A DNA stretch of 64,000 bases from Salinicola aestuarinus (GTDB taxonomy: Bacteria > Pseudomonadota > Gammaproteobacteria > Pseudomonadales > Halomonadaceae). The stretch lies in the NCBI RefSeq assembly GCF_003206645.1, contig NZ_PZJP01000001.1:317940-381939 (forward strand), given 5' to 3'. Of the stretch, positions 50,444 through 58,944 are shown one piece after another. Position numbers and translations under genes: made by a program. The notes under the pieces were generated by a model. It was not told the origin of the DNA, made no database searches, and saw only the letters and a list, made by a program, of their open reading frames with translations. Every line of letters starts with the position of its first letter. Position 1 is the stretch's first letter.

Positions 50444-51307
50444 GTGTTGCAACGAGATGCACTGGCTGAAGAGTTTGAAGACTACCCTTTTGAGGTTCGG
50501 TACGAGGGCGGAGATGCAGTCAGTCACCGCATCGAGATGTCGTCGTTGGCTGAATCACTCGACGGGTTCAGTAGGATCTACGCCATGGTGGGGCATTTCG
50601 TCTCAACAGGGCGATATGCCAAGCAAAGCCAAGCACTTAACGTAAAAACCTACGCTCAGGCAACTGAAGCAAAATGCTTTAGCTTGCAAGGCGCAGTGGA
50701 CTTCATGGCAACCGGCCAGGTCTTTTCAGGCTTTGCCGGCGCTGTATTGACGGGCGTTGTGGCGGTAGTATTGGGACGTTCTCGAAACTCGAAGGAAGAG
50801 ATGAAGCATCTACGGGAGCTTTTTGAGCGCCAAATGCAATACAGCAAGGATCAGACCGACCGAGTTATGGATACGGTTGATCGCCTTGCGGACTCTCTGC
50901 GCCCATCGGTTAAAAAAGCCGTATCTCCTGTAGGCAAAACATGCCGCTCCATCGACATCTACGAAAACGGACGTATCCACCACACCATCGACCAGTCAAC
51001 TAAAGATTCCATTGAGTCGGATGAAGATGTCGAGATCACCCCTCTTCAGGAGTATTGGGTAGTTCTGACGGCCTTTGATCGCGTCTCTCGGACATGCAAG
51101 GTTCACTTTGTTGATGGAGACGCTGAGGACCAAGAGGAAGACGGAACACCCCGCCGGATTCCATCAGACATCAACGATCCGTCCATGATGCTGGATAACA
51201 ACCCATACCTTCGGGCTCTCGGCTCAGGTAAGCCTGTGCAAGTCATGGCAAAAGCAATGATGAAGGATGGAATGGTTAGCAAGCTATACATCTCCGATTT
51301 ACTTTAG
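50444..51307 (+). CDS. Lysogenic-module protein of unknown function
   Basis: 287 residues from a GTG at 50444 behind GGGAGG. A conserved-looking start, PFEVRYEGGDAVSHRIEMSS and GFSRIYAMVGHFVSTGRYAK, is followed by one membrane segment (about 93-113, FSGFAGAVLTGVVAVVLGRS), a helical part and a C-terminal beta domain. It lies between cI and its terminator, so it is probably expressed in the lysogen with cI; superinfection exclusion or lysogenic conversion is possible. It is more AT-rich than the flanks. Confidence 0.6.
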   Translation: MLQRDALAEEFEDYPFEVRYEGGDAVSHRIEMSSLAESLDGFSRIYAMVGHFVSTGRYAKQSQALNVKTYAQATEAKCFSLQGAVDFMATGQVFSGFAGAVLTGVVAVVLGRSRNSKEEMKHLRELFERQMQYSKDQTDRVMDTVDRLADSLRPSVKKAVSPVGKTCRSIDIYENGRIHHTIDQSTKDSIESDEDVEITPLQEYWVVLTAFDRVSRTCKVHFVDGDAEDQEEDGTPRRIPSDINDPSMMLDNNPYLRALGSGKPVQVMAKAMMKDGMVSKLYISDLL

Positions 51308-51324
51308 CTTTGGCAAAGCGTCTA

Positions 51325-51348
51325 ACCCGCCCACCGAGGCGGGTTTTT
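51325..51348 (+). terminator. Terminator of the cI transcript
   Basis: Stem ACCCGCC/GGCGGGT with a 6-nt loop and TTTTT, 17 bp after the lysogenic-module gene. It separates the cI operon from the plus-strand early operon. Confidence 0.9.
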
Positions 51349-51367
51349 CTTGGCCCAAAGAAAAATA

Positions 51368-51407
51368 TAAAGCCATGCTTGACTAGAAAGGAAAGCGTTG
51401 CTTTACT
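51368..51407 (+). promoter_or_regulatory. Second operator/promoter region (pL-like)
   Basis: Two AAAGC palindromes, TAAAGCCATGCTTGA (51368) and AAAGCGTTGCTTTA (51392-51405), match those of the cI/cro region. A candidate promoter TTGACT (51379-51384), 17-bp spacer, TTTACT (51402-51407) overlaps both. CI would repress the whole plus-strand early operon here. Confidence 0.7.
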
Positions 51408-51442
51408 TTATCCCACGACAACGAGACATCGTGGGTAACGAA

Positions 51443-51856
51443 ATGAACCAGGTCACGCAGGACCACCAAACAATCGAGGCATTCGGCTACCGCTGCCGAG
51501 TCGGCAAGCGCGCCGACAACCTCCCCACCGTTAAGCAGGCATTCGTGATAGCCGGCATCGCCGCCGGGATGACCCAGAAAGAGATCGCCCGAGCTCGCGG
51601 CGTCTCGCCCGCCACGATCAAGAGCACCGCCGAGTCGGTCTATTTCTGGCTGCACGCCCAGCGCGCGACTGACGCCGTCGCCAAGGCCATGCGCCTGACG
51701 TGGATCGCCCCGCTACTGCTGGCTCTCACCGTCAGCGCCATCTCTCCGGACGTCCAAATGCAGCGCACCCGCTCGGGTGGCGGTCGCCAGACCGTGAGCA
51801 TCACCAAACTGTCGCGACGCCAGGACGAGATGGACCTCGGAGGGCTCGCGGCATGA
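51443..51856 (+). CDS. LuxR-type HTH protein with membrane segment
   Basis: 137 residues from the ATG at 51443; a GTG at 51431 is also possible. A LuxR/GerE-type HTH lies at about 35-75 (VIAGIAAGMTQKEIARARGV and PATIKSTAESVYFWL). A hydrophobic segment WIAPLLLALTVSAI follows (about 91-104). First gene of the plus-strand operon under CI control; possibly a regulator of the lysis-lysogeny decision. Confidence 0.65.
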   Translation: MNQVTQDHQTIEAFGYRCRVGKRADNLPTVKQAFVIAGIAAGMTQKEIARARGVSPATIKSTAESVYFWLHAQRATDAVAKAMRLTWIAPLLLALTVSAISPDVQMQRTRSGGGRQTVSITKLSRRQDEMDLGGLAA

Positions 51857-52170
51857 CCCCCGACACCAAGACATTCGTCACTCCGTGGCACCAGCTCGGC
51901 GCGCACTACGACATGCACGTCGTCGACGCCAGCGGGCAGCCCGACACCTGCACCCGATATATCGCCCGCCAGCGCGAACACGGCGAGCCGGGTGGCGGTT
52001 ATCGCCCCGCCCTGTACGTGCCGAGCGTCGACCGCCTCATCGTCGTTATCGACCGATCGTTTCGAGACGCCGGCCACGCCCGGGCCTATATCGCGAATCG
52101 CGTCCGGATGATTACCCAAACCCGCCGCCAACAGCAGATGCCAACAACGGAGGACGACGTATGCGCCTGA
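51853..52170 (+). CDS. Hypothetical phage protein
   Basis: 105 residues; ATG overlaps the preceding stop (ATGA). Soluble, mixed alpha/beta (FVTPWHQLGAHYDMHVVDAS; VPSVDRLIVVIDRSFRDAGH). No family is recognised. Confidence 0.55.
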   Translation: MTPDTKTFVTPWHQLGAHYDMHVVDASGQPDTCTRYIARQREHGEPGGGYRPALYVPSVDRLIVVIDRSFRDAGHARAYIANRVRMITQTRRQQQMPTTEDDVCA

Positions 52171-52442
52171 TCGCCCACCCCGCTACCTGGTTTGCCGGCC
52201 TCGTTGCCGCCGCCGCAACGCTCACGGTAGTCGCCGCCAAGCTGCCTGGCCCGAGCGCTCAAGAGATCGAGCTGATGCAGCGGGACCAGTACTGCCAGAA
52301 CGTCGCCCAGTGGAACGCCGAGGCCGCGCGAGGTGTTGCCCCGGCTCACCGGTACGGCCATCCCGACTACGACGGCATCGCCGACGACGAATGCAGTCTC
52401 GTTCTCTCGCCCGTCGACGGCACCGCCTACGCCAGCAACTGA
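52161..52442 (+). CDS. Small membrane-anchored hypothetical protein
   Basis: 93 residues from the ATG at 52161 behind GGAGG. One N-terminal membrane helix (ATWFAGLVAAAATLTVVAA) then a soluble tail with two cysteines (QYCQNVAQW; DDECSLVL) that could form a disulphide in the periplasm. No family is recognised. Confidence 0.6.
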   Translation: MRLIAHPATWFAGLVAAAATLTVVAAKLPGPSAQEIELMQRDQYCQNVAQWNAEAARGVAPAHRYGHPDYDGIADDECSLVLSPVDGTAYASN

Positions 52443-52563
52443 TCGCAGCCGCCAGCCCGGCGGCCTGTATCCGAAAGCGTCTGCGGACGCGGGCGCTTCG
52501 GGATGCAGTAGCTCTTTAACAACTCGGACCCCACGCAGTGCCAGCGGTGCGTTATCCGTTGGC

Positions 52564-52774
52564 CATCGGAGAGCGGTTTGGCGCGACAGGACGCGAAACG
52601 CTGTAGGGAATTTCAAAGAGAAAGTGGCTCAAGTGATCGAGGCCGTTCGTGCGAATGCCAAGGTAATGAACACTAGGCCCGCTGGAATATCGAAGCCCGC
52701 CACTCATTCCAGACCGCTCTCCGATGCGGTTGCATCACCTGCGTATTCGCCCGGCCCCGTGCCGGGCGCTTTTT
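52564..52774 (+). ncRNA. Candidate structured leader RNA with long-range stem and terminator
   Basis: A perfect 14-bp inverted repeat, CATCGGAGAGCGGT (52564-52577) and ACCGCTCTCCGATG (52713-52726), encloses 135 nt. It is followed by an intrinsic terminator CGCCCGGC/GCCGGGCG with five T residues (52748-52774). It fills most of a 433-bp gap (52443-52875) in the early operon. A 56-residue GTG ORF (from about 52624, with NTRPAGISKPATHSRPLSDA) overlaps it and could be a leader peptide. Attenuator or sRNA; not matched to a known family. Confidence 0.45.
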
Positions 52775-52875
52775 ACGCCAACCCGTAAGAAATCCTTACC
52801 AGTTCACCCGCCAGCACAGCGGCGAGCGTCTCACCGGGCGCTGGCCGCTGTGTTGCCCAACGCCTGGAGGTCCAT

Positions 52876-53625
52876 ATGGACGCCAAGACCAAAGAGCGCC
52901 TACGCCGCCTGAAAGCGATGGCGGACGACGCCACCAGCGAAAACGAAGCAATGATCGCTGCCCGACGTCTTCACGCCCTGCTCGCCAAGCACGGCATGGA
53001 CGAGTCCGAGCTCGACGACGGTGAAGGGATCACCACGAGTGATAAAGGAACGCTGCTGGTCCGCGGGGAATGGTGCCAGGAGGTCATGTTCGCGATTGCC
53101 CGGCTCTACTTCTGTAAGGGGCTTACCCACGGGCAGCCCCGTTTTCGGCATGAGGGGCAAGGCGCCGGTAAGCGCTTTTCGCTGATCGGGAGAGAGCTCC
53201 ATCGCGAGACGGCGATGCGTGTCATCCAGTCAGTCGTCCGGTCGGTCTACGCAGAAGCGAAACGCAGCAGCAAATCGCTTCGCCCGCGACACGTTCACCC
53301 CATGTCGTGGATCACCAGCTTTTGCGAGGGCGCGTCTTTCCGTATCCGCGTCCGTGTCAACGAGCTTATCGAGGCAGGCCGCAAAGGCGCGCTGGAGGAC
53401 GAGGACGGCGACAAGTTGCCAGTACTGGCCCCCATGTACGACGCCGCGCAGGCGGACATCGACGCCTTCCTCGCGGACTGGAAGGTCAACGTCTGGAAAC
53501 CCAAAGGCGAGATCCGATCAGCCGAGGCCTACGGCAATGGTGAGGCGTTCGGTGACGGCGTCGCGCTGGGTCATGAGATCGCGCAGCACGCCCCCAACAC
53601 CCTGACGCACGCCAAGGAGGCCTAA
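52876..53625 (+). CDS. DUF2786/DUF7168 protein
   Basis: 249 residues from the ATG at 52876 behind GGAGG. N-terminal DUF2786: LRRLKAMADDATSENEAMIA and AARRLHALLAKHGMDESEL. The second half (VRGEWCQEVMFAIARLYFCK; FSLIGRELHRETAMRVIQSV) matches the domain that usually follows it. Common in phage and plasmid early regions near recombination genes; function unknown. Confidence 0.75.
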   Translation: MDAKTKERLRRLKAMADDATSENEAMIAARRLHALLAKHGMDESELDDGEGITTSDKGTLLVRGEWCQEVMFAIARLYFCKGLTHGQPRFRHEGQGAGKRFSLIGRELHRETAMRVIQSVVRSVYAEAKRSSKSLRPRHVHPMSWITSFCEGASFRIRVRVNELIEAGRKGALEDEDGDKLPVLAPMYDAAQADIDAFLADWKVNVWKPKGEIRSAEAYGNGEAFGDGVALGHEIAQHAPNTLTHAKEA

Positions 53626-53627
53626 CC

Positions 53628-54554
53628 ATGTGGTTCAAACACCTTCACCAGTACCGCTACCACGACGTCGAAGCGATCGCGCTCGGCGATCTCGAAGCTG
53701 CCCTAGCCGCTTGCGCTTTCCGCCCCGTCAGTGATCGAGAGATGCGCCGCGTTGGCTGGACGCCACCCGCCGGCCGTCAAGGCGAGCGCTACGCCCACGA
53801 GATCCAGGGCCATCGACTGTTCGCGATGCTCCGCCAGGAGCGACTGCTCCCCGCCGCCGTGGTGAACGAAGAGGTCAACGAGCGCCGGGAGGCCCGCGAG
53901 CTGCACGAAGGCCAGCCGCTCAATCGCCGCGAGCGCCAGCTGCTCAAGGAACAGGTGATAGAGGAACTGCTGCCGCAGGCATTCACCCGCACGCAGCGCA
54001 TCGAGGTGTGGTGGGACACCCGCCGCCGGCTGATCGGCATCAACGCCGCCAGCCGCAAGCGCGCCGAGGAGGTGCTCGACCTGCTCCGCCAGACGCTCGG
54101 GTCGCTCAAGGTCACGCCGCTGGCCACCAAGACACCGCCCGCCCGTGGCATGACGGCGTGGCTCACCGACGCCGGTAGCCGACCCGCCAGCCTGCTGCTG
54201 GGTGATCGCGTCGAGCTACGCGCCGCCGAAGACGACGGCATCGTCGGCGCACGCTCGGTCGACCTCGATAGCGACGAGATCCAGAGCCTGCTCGATAACG
54301 GCCGCCAGGCCAGCAAGATGAGCCTCGGCAGCGAAGGGCTGCTGCGCGCCGTGCTTCACGACGATCTCGCGCTCAAGTCGCTGCAGTTCGACGACGCCCT
54401 GCTCGACGAAGCCAGCCAGAGCGAGGACGGCGACGACCCAGCGGTGAGGCTCGAAACCGACTTCGCCCTGATGAGCGACGCCCTCGGCAAATTCACCGAC
54501 CAGCTCATCGACTGGCTCGGCGGCGAGGCGGATCCGAGCACGCCGACACCGTAA
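53628..54554 (+). CDS. rdgC: RdgC recombination-associated protein
   Basis: 308 residues, the usual RdgC length. It begins MWFKHLHQYRY and contains the conserved FRPVSDREMRRVGWTPP, VVNEEVNERREARELHEGQP and RQLLKEQVIEELLPQAFTRT. RdgC forms DNA-encircling rings and limits RecA action. A phage-borne copy may protect replicating DNA or tune recombination. Directly follows the DUF2786 gene. Confidence 0.9.
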   Translation: MWFKHLHQYRYHDVEAIALGDLEAALAACAFRPVSDREMRRVGWTPPAGRQGERYAHEIQGHRLFAMLRQERLLPAAVVNEEVNERREARELHEGQPLNRRERQLLKEQVIEELLPQAFTRTQRIEVWWDTRRRLIGINAASRKRAEEVLDLLRQTLGSLKVTPLATKTPPARGMTAWLTDAGSRPASLLLGDRVELRAAEDDGIVGARSVDLDSDEIQSLLDNGRQASKMSLGSEGLLRAVLHDDLALKSLQFDDALLDEASQSEDGDDPAVRLETDFALMSDALGKFTDQLIDWLGGEADPSTPTP

Positions 54555-54606
54555 CGAAAGCCGCCGGGTCCGCCAGCCCGGCGACGAACGATCCATAGGG
54601 GGAGCT

Positions 54607-54846
54607 ATGCGAGACGATCCACTGAATCGCCTGCGAGTGCGCCGTGGTTCGCAACTGCCATGGGCGAAGCTCAACGAGGAAAAAGTCGCGGAGATAAACG
54701 CCCTCATCGAGCGCCGTGAGGAGCTGAAACGAGAGCTGCGCGATATGACAAACGCAAAGATCGCGGCGCGGTACGGGGTGCATCAACGCACTATTGATCG
54801 CGTCACTGCCGGAGAAAACTGGGGGCACGTGCCATGCCATACGTAA
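54607..54846 (+). CDS. Small HTH protein
   Basis: 79 residues from the ATG at 54607 behind GGGGAG. A helical N-terminus (EKVAEINALIERREELKREL) precedes a resolvase-type HTH, NAKIAARYGVHQRTIDRVTA. It may be a regulator of this operon. Overlaps the next gene by 13 bp. Confidence 0.6.
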   Translation: MRDDPLNRLRVRRGSQLPWAKLNEEKVAEINALIERREELKRELRDMTNAKIAARYGVHQRTIDRVTAGENWGHVPCHT

Positions 54847-55103
54847 CCGTCGAAGCAGAAGTAGAACTCGATGATTTTGAAACCGACGACCTCGTGCGCG
54901 AGCTGAAACGACGGAATCAGAAGGTCAGTGAGCCAGGGGAATCGCAGTCCACGCTGCTCGAAACAAGCTGGGATCCCATCGAAGGCAAGAGCTTCGATCA
55001 GCTGCTAGAGGCAGTCTACGAAGCGCGCATTCTAGGCAAAGACGAACGCGCCATGGAGTTGATCGACCGCCTGATCTACTCCGCCAGCGGCCGGATCGTA
55101 TGA
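54834..55103 (+). CDS. Hypothetical phage protein
   Basis: 89 residues. An acidic start (TVEAEVELDDFETDDLVREL) and a helical C-terminus (SFDQLLEAVYEARILGKDER). The start resembles short phage proteins with a 'V-E-V-D-V-D-L-D-D-F' pattern. Function unknown. Confidence 0.55.
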   Translation: MPYVTVEAEVELDDFETDDLVRELKRRNQKVSEPGESQSTLLETSWDPIEGKSFDQLLEAVYEARILGKDERAMELIDRLIYSASGRIV

Positions 55104-55112
55104 GGTGAATGC

Positions 55113-55406
55113 ATGACAAAGCCTCTCATCATCGACCACCCCATCACCGGCGAGCCCGTCACGTTCGCCGCACTCGCCGCCGAGACCGGCATCCGCAAAG
55201 ACACGCTGCGCTACCGCTAATCCCACCTCGGCTATCGAGGGGATCAACTGATCACGCCCATCCGCCCCGGCTATGAAAGCCGCCGAGGCAAAAAGCCCCG
55301 GCGGGCGGGCAACGATCAGAACCGCGCCGACACGCCGGAATGGCGACGCTCGAGCGCTGGCCGACTCTCCACCCGCCTGCTCAGAGACTACGCGAGGCCT
55401 GCATGA
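55113..55406 (+). pseudogene. HTH gene with an in-frame stop
   Basis: From the ATG at 55113 the frame reads TFAALAAETGIRKDTLRYR, stops at TAA (55218-55220), then continues in frame as SHLGYRGDQLITPIRPGYES to a stop (55404-55406) that overlaps the ATG of the methyltransferase (ATGA). The continued protein-like sequence and the natural coupling at the far stop show this was one gene of about 97 codons, broken by a single-base change (for example TAC to TAA). Confidence 0.7.
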
Positions 55407-56819
55407 CCAATCTCAATCTAGGATTCGGCCACGAGCTGGTGGTCGACAACTTCGCCGGCGGCGGCGGCGCCTCGGAGGGCATCGAGCAGGCGCTGGGGCG
55501 CCCGGTCGATCTCGCGATCAATCACGACGCAGCGGCGATCGCCACGCATACCGCCAACCATCCCGGAACCGAGCACGCCGTCGCCGACGTGTGGGACGTG
55601 AACCCCGACGAGGCGACCAACGGCCAGCCGGTGGGGCTGGCCTGGTTCTCGCCGGACTGCCGGCACCACTCCAAGGCCAAGGGCGGTCGCCCGGTGTCGA
55701 AATCGGTTCGCGGACTCGCTTGGGTCTCCGCGCGCTGGGCGGCGCTGGTAAAGCCCCGGGTCATCAAACTGGAGAACGTCGAGGAATTCCTCGACTGGGG
55801 GCCGCTGGTCAAGAACGCCAAAGGCCAACTGGTGCCAGACCCGGCTCGCAAAGGGCAGACGTTCCGAGGATTCGTCCGCGCGCTCAAGCGGCACGGCTAT
55901 GCCGTCGACTGGCGCATCTTGCGAGCGTGCGACTACGGCACACCGACGATCCGCAAGCGCCTGTTTCTGATCGCTCGTCGCGACGGTCTACCAATCACCT
56001 GGCCGAAGCCGACCCACGGCGACCCGAAGTCGCCAGCGGTTCAGCGCGGGACGCTGCAGGCTTACCGCACCGCCGCCGAGTGCATCGACTGGTCACTACC
56101 TTGCCCATCGATATTCGGACGCAAGCGGGAATTGGTAGAGAACACGATGAAGCGCATTGCCAAAGGCGTCATGCGCTACGTGATCGATTCGGAATCCCCT
56201 TTTATCGCCCCGCCGGGGGGGCGCTGAAAACAATGCTGACAGATCCACCATGGTCTCAGCATTCCTCGCCAAGCACTTCACCGGCGTCGTTGGCGACAGC
56301 CTGACCAATCCTATGCCGACGATTACTGCCACCGATCACAACGCCTTGGTGGCCGTCAGCCTGGTCAACCTCAAAGGCCGCGAACGTGGCGGGCGCAATA
56401 TTTGCGAACCAATGCCGACCATCTACGCCGGCGGCACCCACGCAGCGGTCGTGGCGGCATTCCTCGCGCCCTACTACGGCAGCGGCTCGGGCGAGACCGG
56501 GCGCGATCTCAACGCCCCGGCGCCGACGATCACGACGAAAGACCGCTTCCAACTGGTGACCGTCACGATAGACAGCGAGCTGTACGTCATCACCGACATC
56601 GGTATGCGCATGCTCCAGCCGCACGAACTCGCCGCCGCCCAGGGATTCCCCGACGGCTATCGGTTCGGCGACGTCAATGGGCGCCCGGTGCCCAAACACA
56701 CCCAGGTGCGACTGATCGGCAACAGCGTCTGCCCGCCGCTCGCCCGCGCCCTGGTCGAAGCCAACTTCCAACACGAACGCCAATTCATGCCCGCGCCGGC
56801 CGAGATCGCCGCGGCGTAA
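55403..56819 (+). pseudogene. DNA cytosine methyltransferase, split at a G7 tract
   Basis: The first frame (55403-56227) has the C5-methyltransferase motifs LVVDNFAGGGGASEGIEQAL, WFSPDCRHHSKAKGG and VIKLENVEEFLDWGP. It ends just after a run of seven G (56215-56221). The other frame continues from there (VSAFLAKHFTGVVGDSLTNP; AAQGFPDGYRF; VRLIGNSVCPPLARALVEAN) to 56819. One G less would restore a 471-residue enzyme. So it may be a phase-variable gene now off, a pseudogene, or an assembly error. Confidence 0.75.
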
Positions 56820-56829
56820 GGAGAGCTCC

Positions 56830-57174
56830 ATGATTCAGCGAGAAGAACTTCAGCGGAACAGTGACGGCATGTGGACCCACTCTGAGTGGGCCGCTTTCTG
56901 CGATCAGCGCGAATACGTACACCGTGACGAGGTGAACGAGTGGCTTGATAAGCACGGGCTCGAGTTCTCAATCGTCGAACTTGAGAGCGAGCCCGAGGAC
57001 CACCCCGCCTACATCTCCTATTTCGATGAAATGGACCCCGACCTCGAGCTTTGGGAGCCGAATCCACCCGCCGGTGATGGCTGGATTCTACTGTCACTGC
57101 ACGACACCGAAGACGGGGCAGTGCAGATATGGGTGAGAGAGAAATCACCAGCCATCGAAGCCGCTGATGGCTAA
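56830..57174 (+). CDS. Hypothetical acidic phage protein
   Basis: 114 residues behind GGAGAG. Acidic (YFDEMDPDLELWEPNPP; EDHPAYI). It resembles small single-domain phage proteins of unknown function, with a strand-rich C-terminus (GWILLSLHDTEDGAVQIWVR). No family is recognised. Confidence 0.55.
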   Translation: MIQREELQRNSDGMWTHSEWAAFCDQREYVHRDEVNEWLDKHGLEFSIVELESEPEDHPAYISYFDEMDPDLELWEPNPPAGDGWILLSLHDTEDGAVQIWVREKSPAIEAADG

Positions 57175-57517
57175 GTCTCGCGCCCTCCACTGGCAGGAGC
57201 CGGAGACCATCAACTGCTCACAGTGCGACGGCTCCGGCGAGTTTCGCGGCATGTTCTCGAGCGGCCCGTGCGCAATGTGTGACGGCACCGGACTGGTCGG
57301 CGAGGACGGCGAGCCACTACCGCGAGAGGATCTGCTCGCGATGATGCGCCGCCAGCGCGATCGGCTCGCCGAGCAGCTCGATGGCGCCCGCCAGCACTAT
57401 CAACGGCTACTGCATACCCCTGGGGTCCGAGACGCGCTTGCCGCCGAAAGAGCCAGACAGCTCGAACAGCAGCAGCGCGACGACATGGCGCTACGGAAGC
57501 GCCTCAGAGGAGGTTGA
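57167..57517 (+). CDS. DnaJ-type zinc-finger protein
   Basis: 116 residues. Two CxxCxGxG-like repeats, CSQCDGSGEF and CAMCDGTGLV, form a DnaJ-style zinc module at the N-terminus. A helical, charged C-terminus (LLAMMRRQRDRLAEQLDGAR) follows. Possibly a nucleic-acid or protein-binding accessory. Overlaps the previous gene by 8 bp. Confidence 0.65.
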   Translation: MAKSRALHWQEPETINCSQCDGSGEFRGMFSSGPCAMCDGTGLVGEDGEPLPREDLLAMMRRQRDRLAEQLDGARQHYQRLLHTPGVRDALAAERARQLEQQQRDDMALRKRLRGG

Positions 57518-57518
57518 C

Positions 57519-57872
57519 GTGGAAAAGCTGCTTTGGACCCCAGCGGAGATCGCCGACGCGGCGATCATCCCCTGTTCCGAGGAACACATCCGCCGGCTGG
57601 TGCGAAAGGGCGACATCGCAACGAGCCAGAATCGTGGCCATCGGGTGCTGATTCATATCCGAGACCTCGAGGTCTATGCCTCGCGGTTCCAGTCGAGCCA
57701 TACTGCCCCGGTCGCGGGGCCACGTGCGTCAGATGGGGAGATCGACGTATGCCGCGGAAAGCGAAAGAAGGTATCTACACGAGGAAAGACTCGCCGTTCT
57801 GGTGGGCGTCGTTCGTCGACGGACGCGGCGAGCGAGTTAGGAAATCTACTGGGGTTCGCAAAGACCCGGTGA
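57519..57872 (+). CDS. xis: Excisionase (Xis) / AlpA-like HTH protein
   Basis: 117 residues from a GTG at 57519 behind GGAGG. The first 60 residues make a MerR/AlpA-type winged helix: WTPAEIADAAIIPCSEEHIR and LVRKGDIATSQNRGHRVLIH. The basic C-terminus ([20 protein letters not shown]) overlaps the integrase start by 124 bp. Position directly before int and the HTH type support a role in directing excision. Confidence 0.65.
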   Translation: MEKLLWTPAEIADAAIIPCSEEHIRRLVRKGDIATSQNRGHRVLIHIRDLEVYASRFQSSHTAPVAGPRASDGEIDVCRGKRKKVSTRGKTRRSGGRRSSTDAASELGNLLGFAKTR

Positions 57873-58891
57873 ATCAGCAGGAAGCCGAAGCGCTGCTGGC
57901 CAAGTGGAAAATGGAGGCCCACCAGCAACGCATGTGGGGCAAGAAAGAGCCGGCGCCGGAAGAGACGATCACGTTCGACGAGGTGGTGCTCGCCTACATG
58001 AAAGGCCACCAAACTCGGGGGAGAGAGGATAGGCGGGTGTACTCGCTGAAACGGCTATACCCATTTTTCAGCGGTCGGAAAATGGCCGAGATCACTGATA
58101 TGGACGTCAAGGAATACATCCGACAGCGCTCGATCGACGTGAAGCCAGCGACTATCAATCGCGAGGTCGGCGTGTTCTCCGCAGCGTGCAACCACTGTCG
58201 GCTCGAGCTGGGATGGAAGATCGGCAACCCGTGCGAGGGACGCAAGCTCAAGGAGCCCGAGGGCGTTGTCCGATGGTTGGGGCAAGATGAGGCCGAGAGG
58301 CTGATCGAGGCGGCGGAAGAGCGCGAGAAGGCGCCCTGGCTAGCCGACTACGTCCGCGTTTGTCTCTACACCGGCATGCGTAAGAGCGAGGTCACCGGCC
58401 TAACCTGGGATCGCGTCAACCTCGAACGCCGGATACTGATCCTTGAGACGGGCACGACGAAAAGCGGTAAGCGCCGGTCGGTACCGCTGCATGAAGTCGC
58501 TGCCGCCGCGCTCGAAAGCCGCCTGCGCTGGCGCAATCGGCATTGCCCGAGCTCACCATGGGTGTTCTGTAACGGCAAAGGCGGCCAGGTGCGAGACATG
58601 AAGAAGAGCTTCGCCTCGGCGCTGAAATCGGCCGGCATCGAGAACTTCCGCCAGCACGATCAGCGGCACACTCTGGCGAGCTGGATGGTGATGTCGGGAA
58701 CGGATCTGATGCGGGTTCGAGACATGCTCGGTCACGCGTCTGTAGAGCAGACTCAGCGCTATGCGCACCTGCATCCGGACATGCTCATCGAGGCGGTCAA
58801 CAGCCTGACACCCGCACGAAATAGTCACGCCAATTTCGTGACGCAAAAGGCAGCAGAGGCAGAGAAGGGAAAAAACGAGCTAATTCACTAG
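57749..58891 (+). CDS. int: Tyrosine-recombinase integrase
   Basis: 380 residues from the ATG at 57749 behind GGGGAG. N-terminal arm-binding domain ([20 protein letters not shown]), core-binding domain (about 80-180), catalytic domain with Arg in [21 protein letters not shown] (H-x-x-R; Gln replaces the usual Leu), GHASVEQTQ and Tyr in RYAHLHP. It ends 5 bp from attR. It integrated the phage into tRNA-Arg. Confidence 0.93.
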   Translation: MPRKAKEGIYTRKDSPFWWASFVDGRGERVRKSTGVRKDPVNQQEAEALLAKWKMEAHQQRMWGKKEPAPEETITFDEVVLAYMKGHQTRGREDRRVYSLKRLYPFFSGRKMAEITDMDVKEYIRQRSIDVKPATINREVGVFSAACNHCRLELGWKIGNPCEGRKLKEPEGVVRWLGQDEAERLIEAAEEREKAPWLADYVRVCLYTGMRKSEVTGLTWDRVNLERRILILETGTTKSGKRRSVPLHEVAAAALESRLRWRNRHCPSSPWVFCNGKGGQVRDMKKSFASALKSAGIENFRQHDQRHTLASWMVMSGTDLMRVRDMLGHASVEQTQRYAHLHPDMLIEAVNSLTPARNSHANFVTQKAAEAEKGKNELIH

Positions 58892-58893
58892 CT
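58870..58893 (-). terminator. Phage-supplied replacement terminator for tRNA-Arg
   Basis: Read from the tRNA (minus strand) the sequence is AGCTA-GTGAAT-TAGCT then CG and TTTTTT (58893-58870): a short hairpin plus T-run 3 bp after the tRNA 3' end. It overlaps the int stop codon. It would replace the host terminator carried off to 18212-18246 by integration. Confidence 0.6.
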
Positions 58894-58896
58894 TAG

Positions 58897-58944
58897 TGGC
58901 GCGCCCAGAAGGATTCGAACCTTCGACCCCTGCCTTCGGAGGGC
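58897..58944. repeat. attR core (48-bp direct repeat within tRNA-Arg)
   Basis: Identical over 48 bp to 18261-18308. It contains the tRNA-Arg 3' end, T arm and the anticodon loop, so integration rebuilds a complete tRNA here. Confidence 0.95.

Larger units (their letters stand above)
18261..58944. mobile_element. Integrated lambdoid siphoviral prophage in tRNA-Arg
   Basis: About 40.7 kb between 48-bp perfect direct repeats. It contains a full set of modules: integrase/excisionase, cI/cro switch with operators, O/P replication with an internal origin, Q-like late control, lysis, HNH/terminase, HK97-type portal-protease-capsid, tail with frameshift chaperone, tape measure, tail tip, tail fibre and com-dam. 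The morphogenesis genes look intact; three accessory genes are disrupted (45507-46009, 55113-55406, 55403-56819). It may well be inducible. Confidence 0.95.

Noticed and set aside
55273-56304. 343-codon ORF over the cytosine methyltransferase
   Set aside because: Arg-rich out-of-frame shadow; the other frame carries the methyltransferase motifs.
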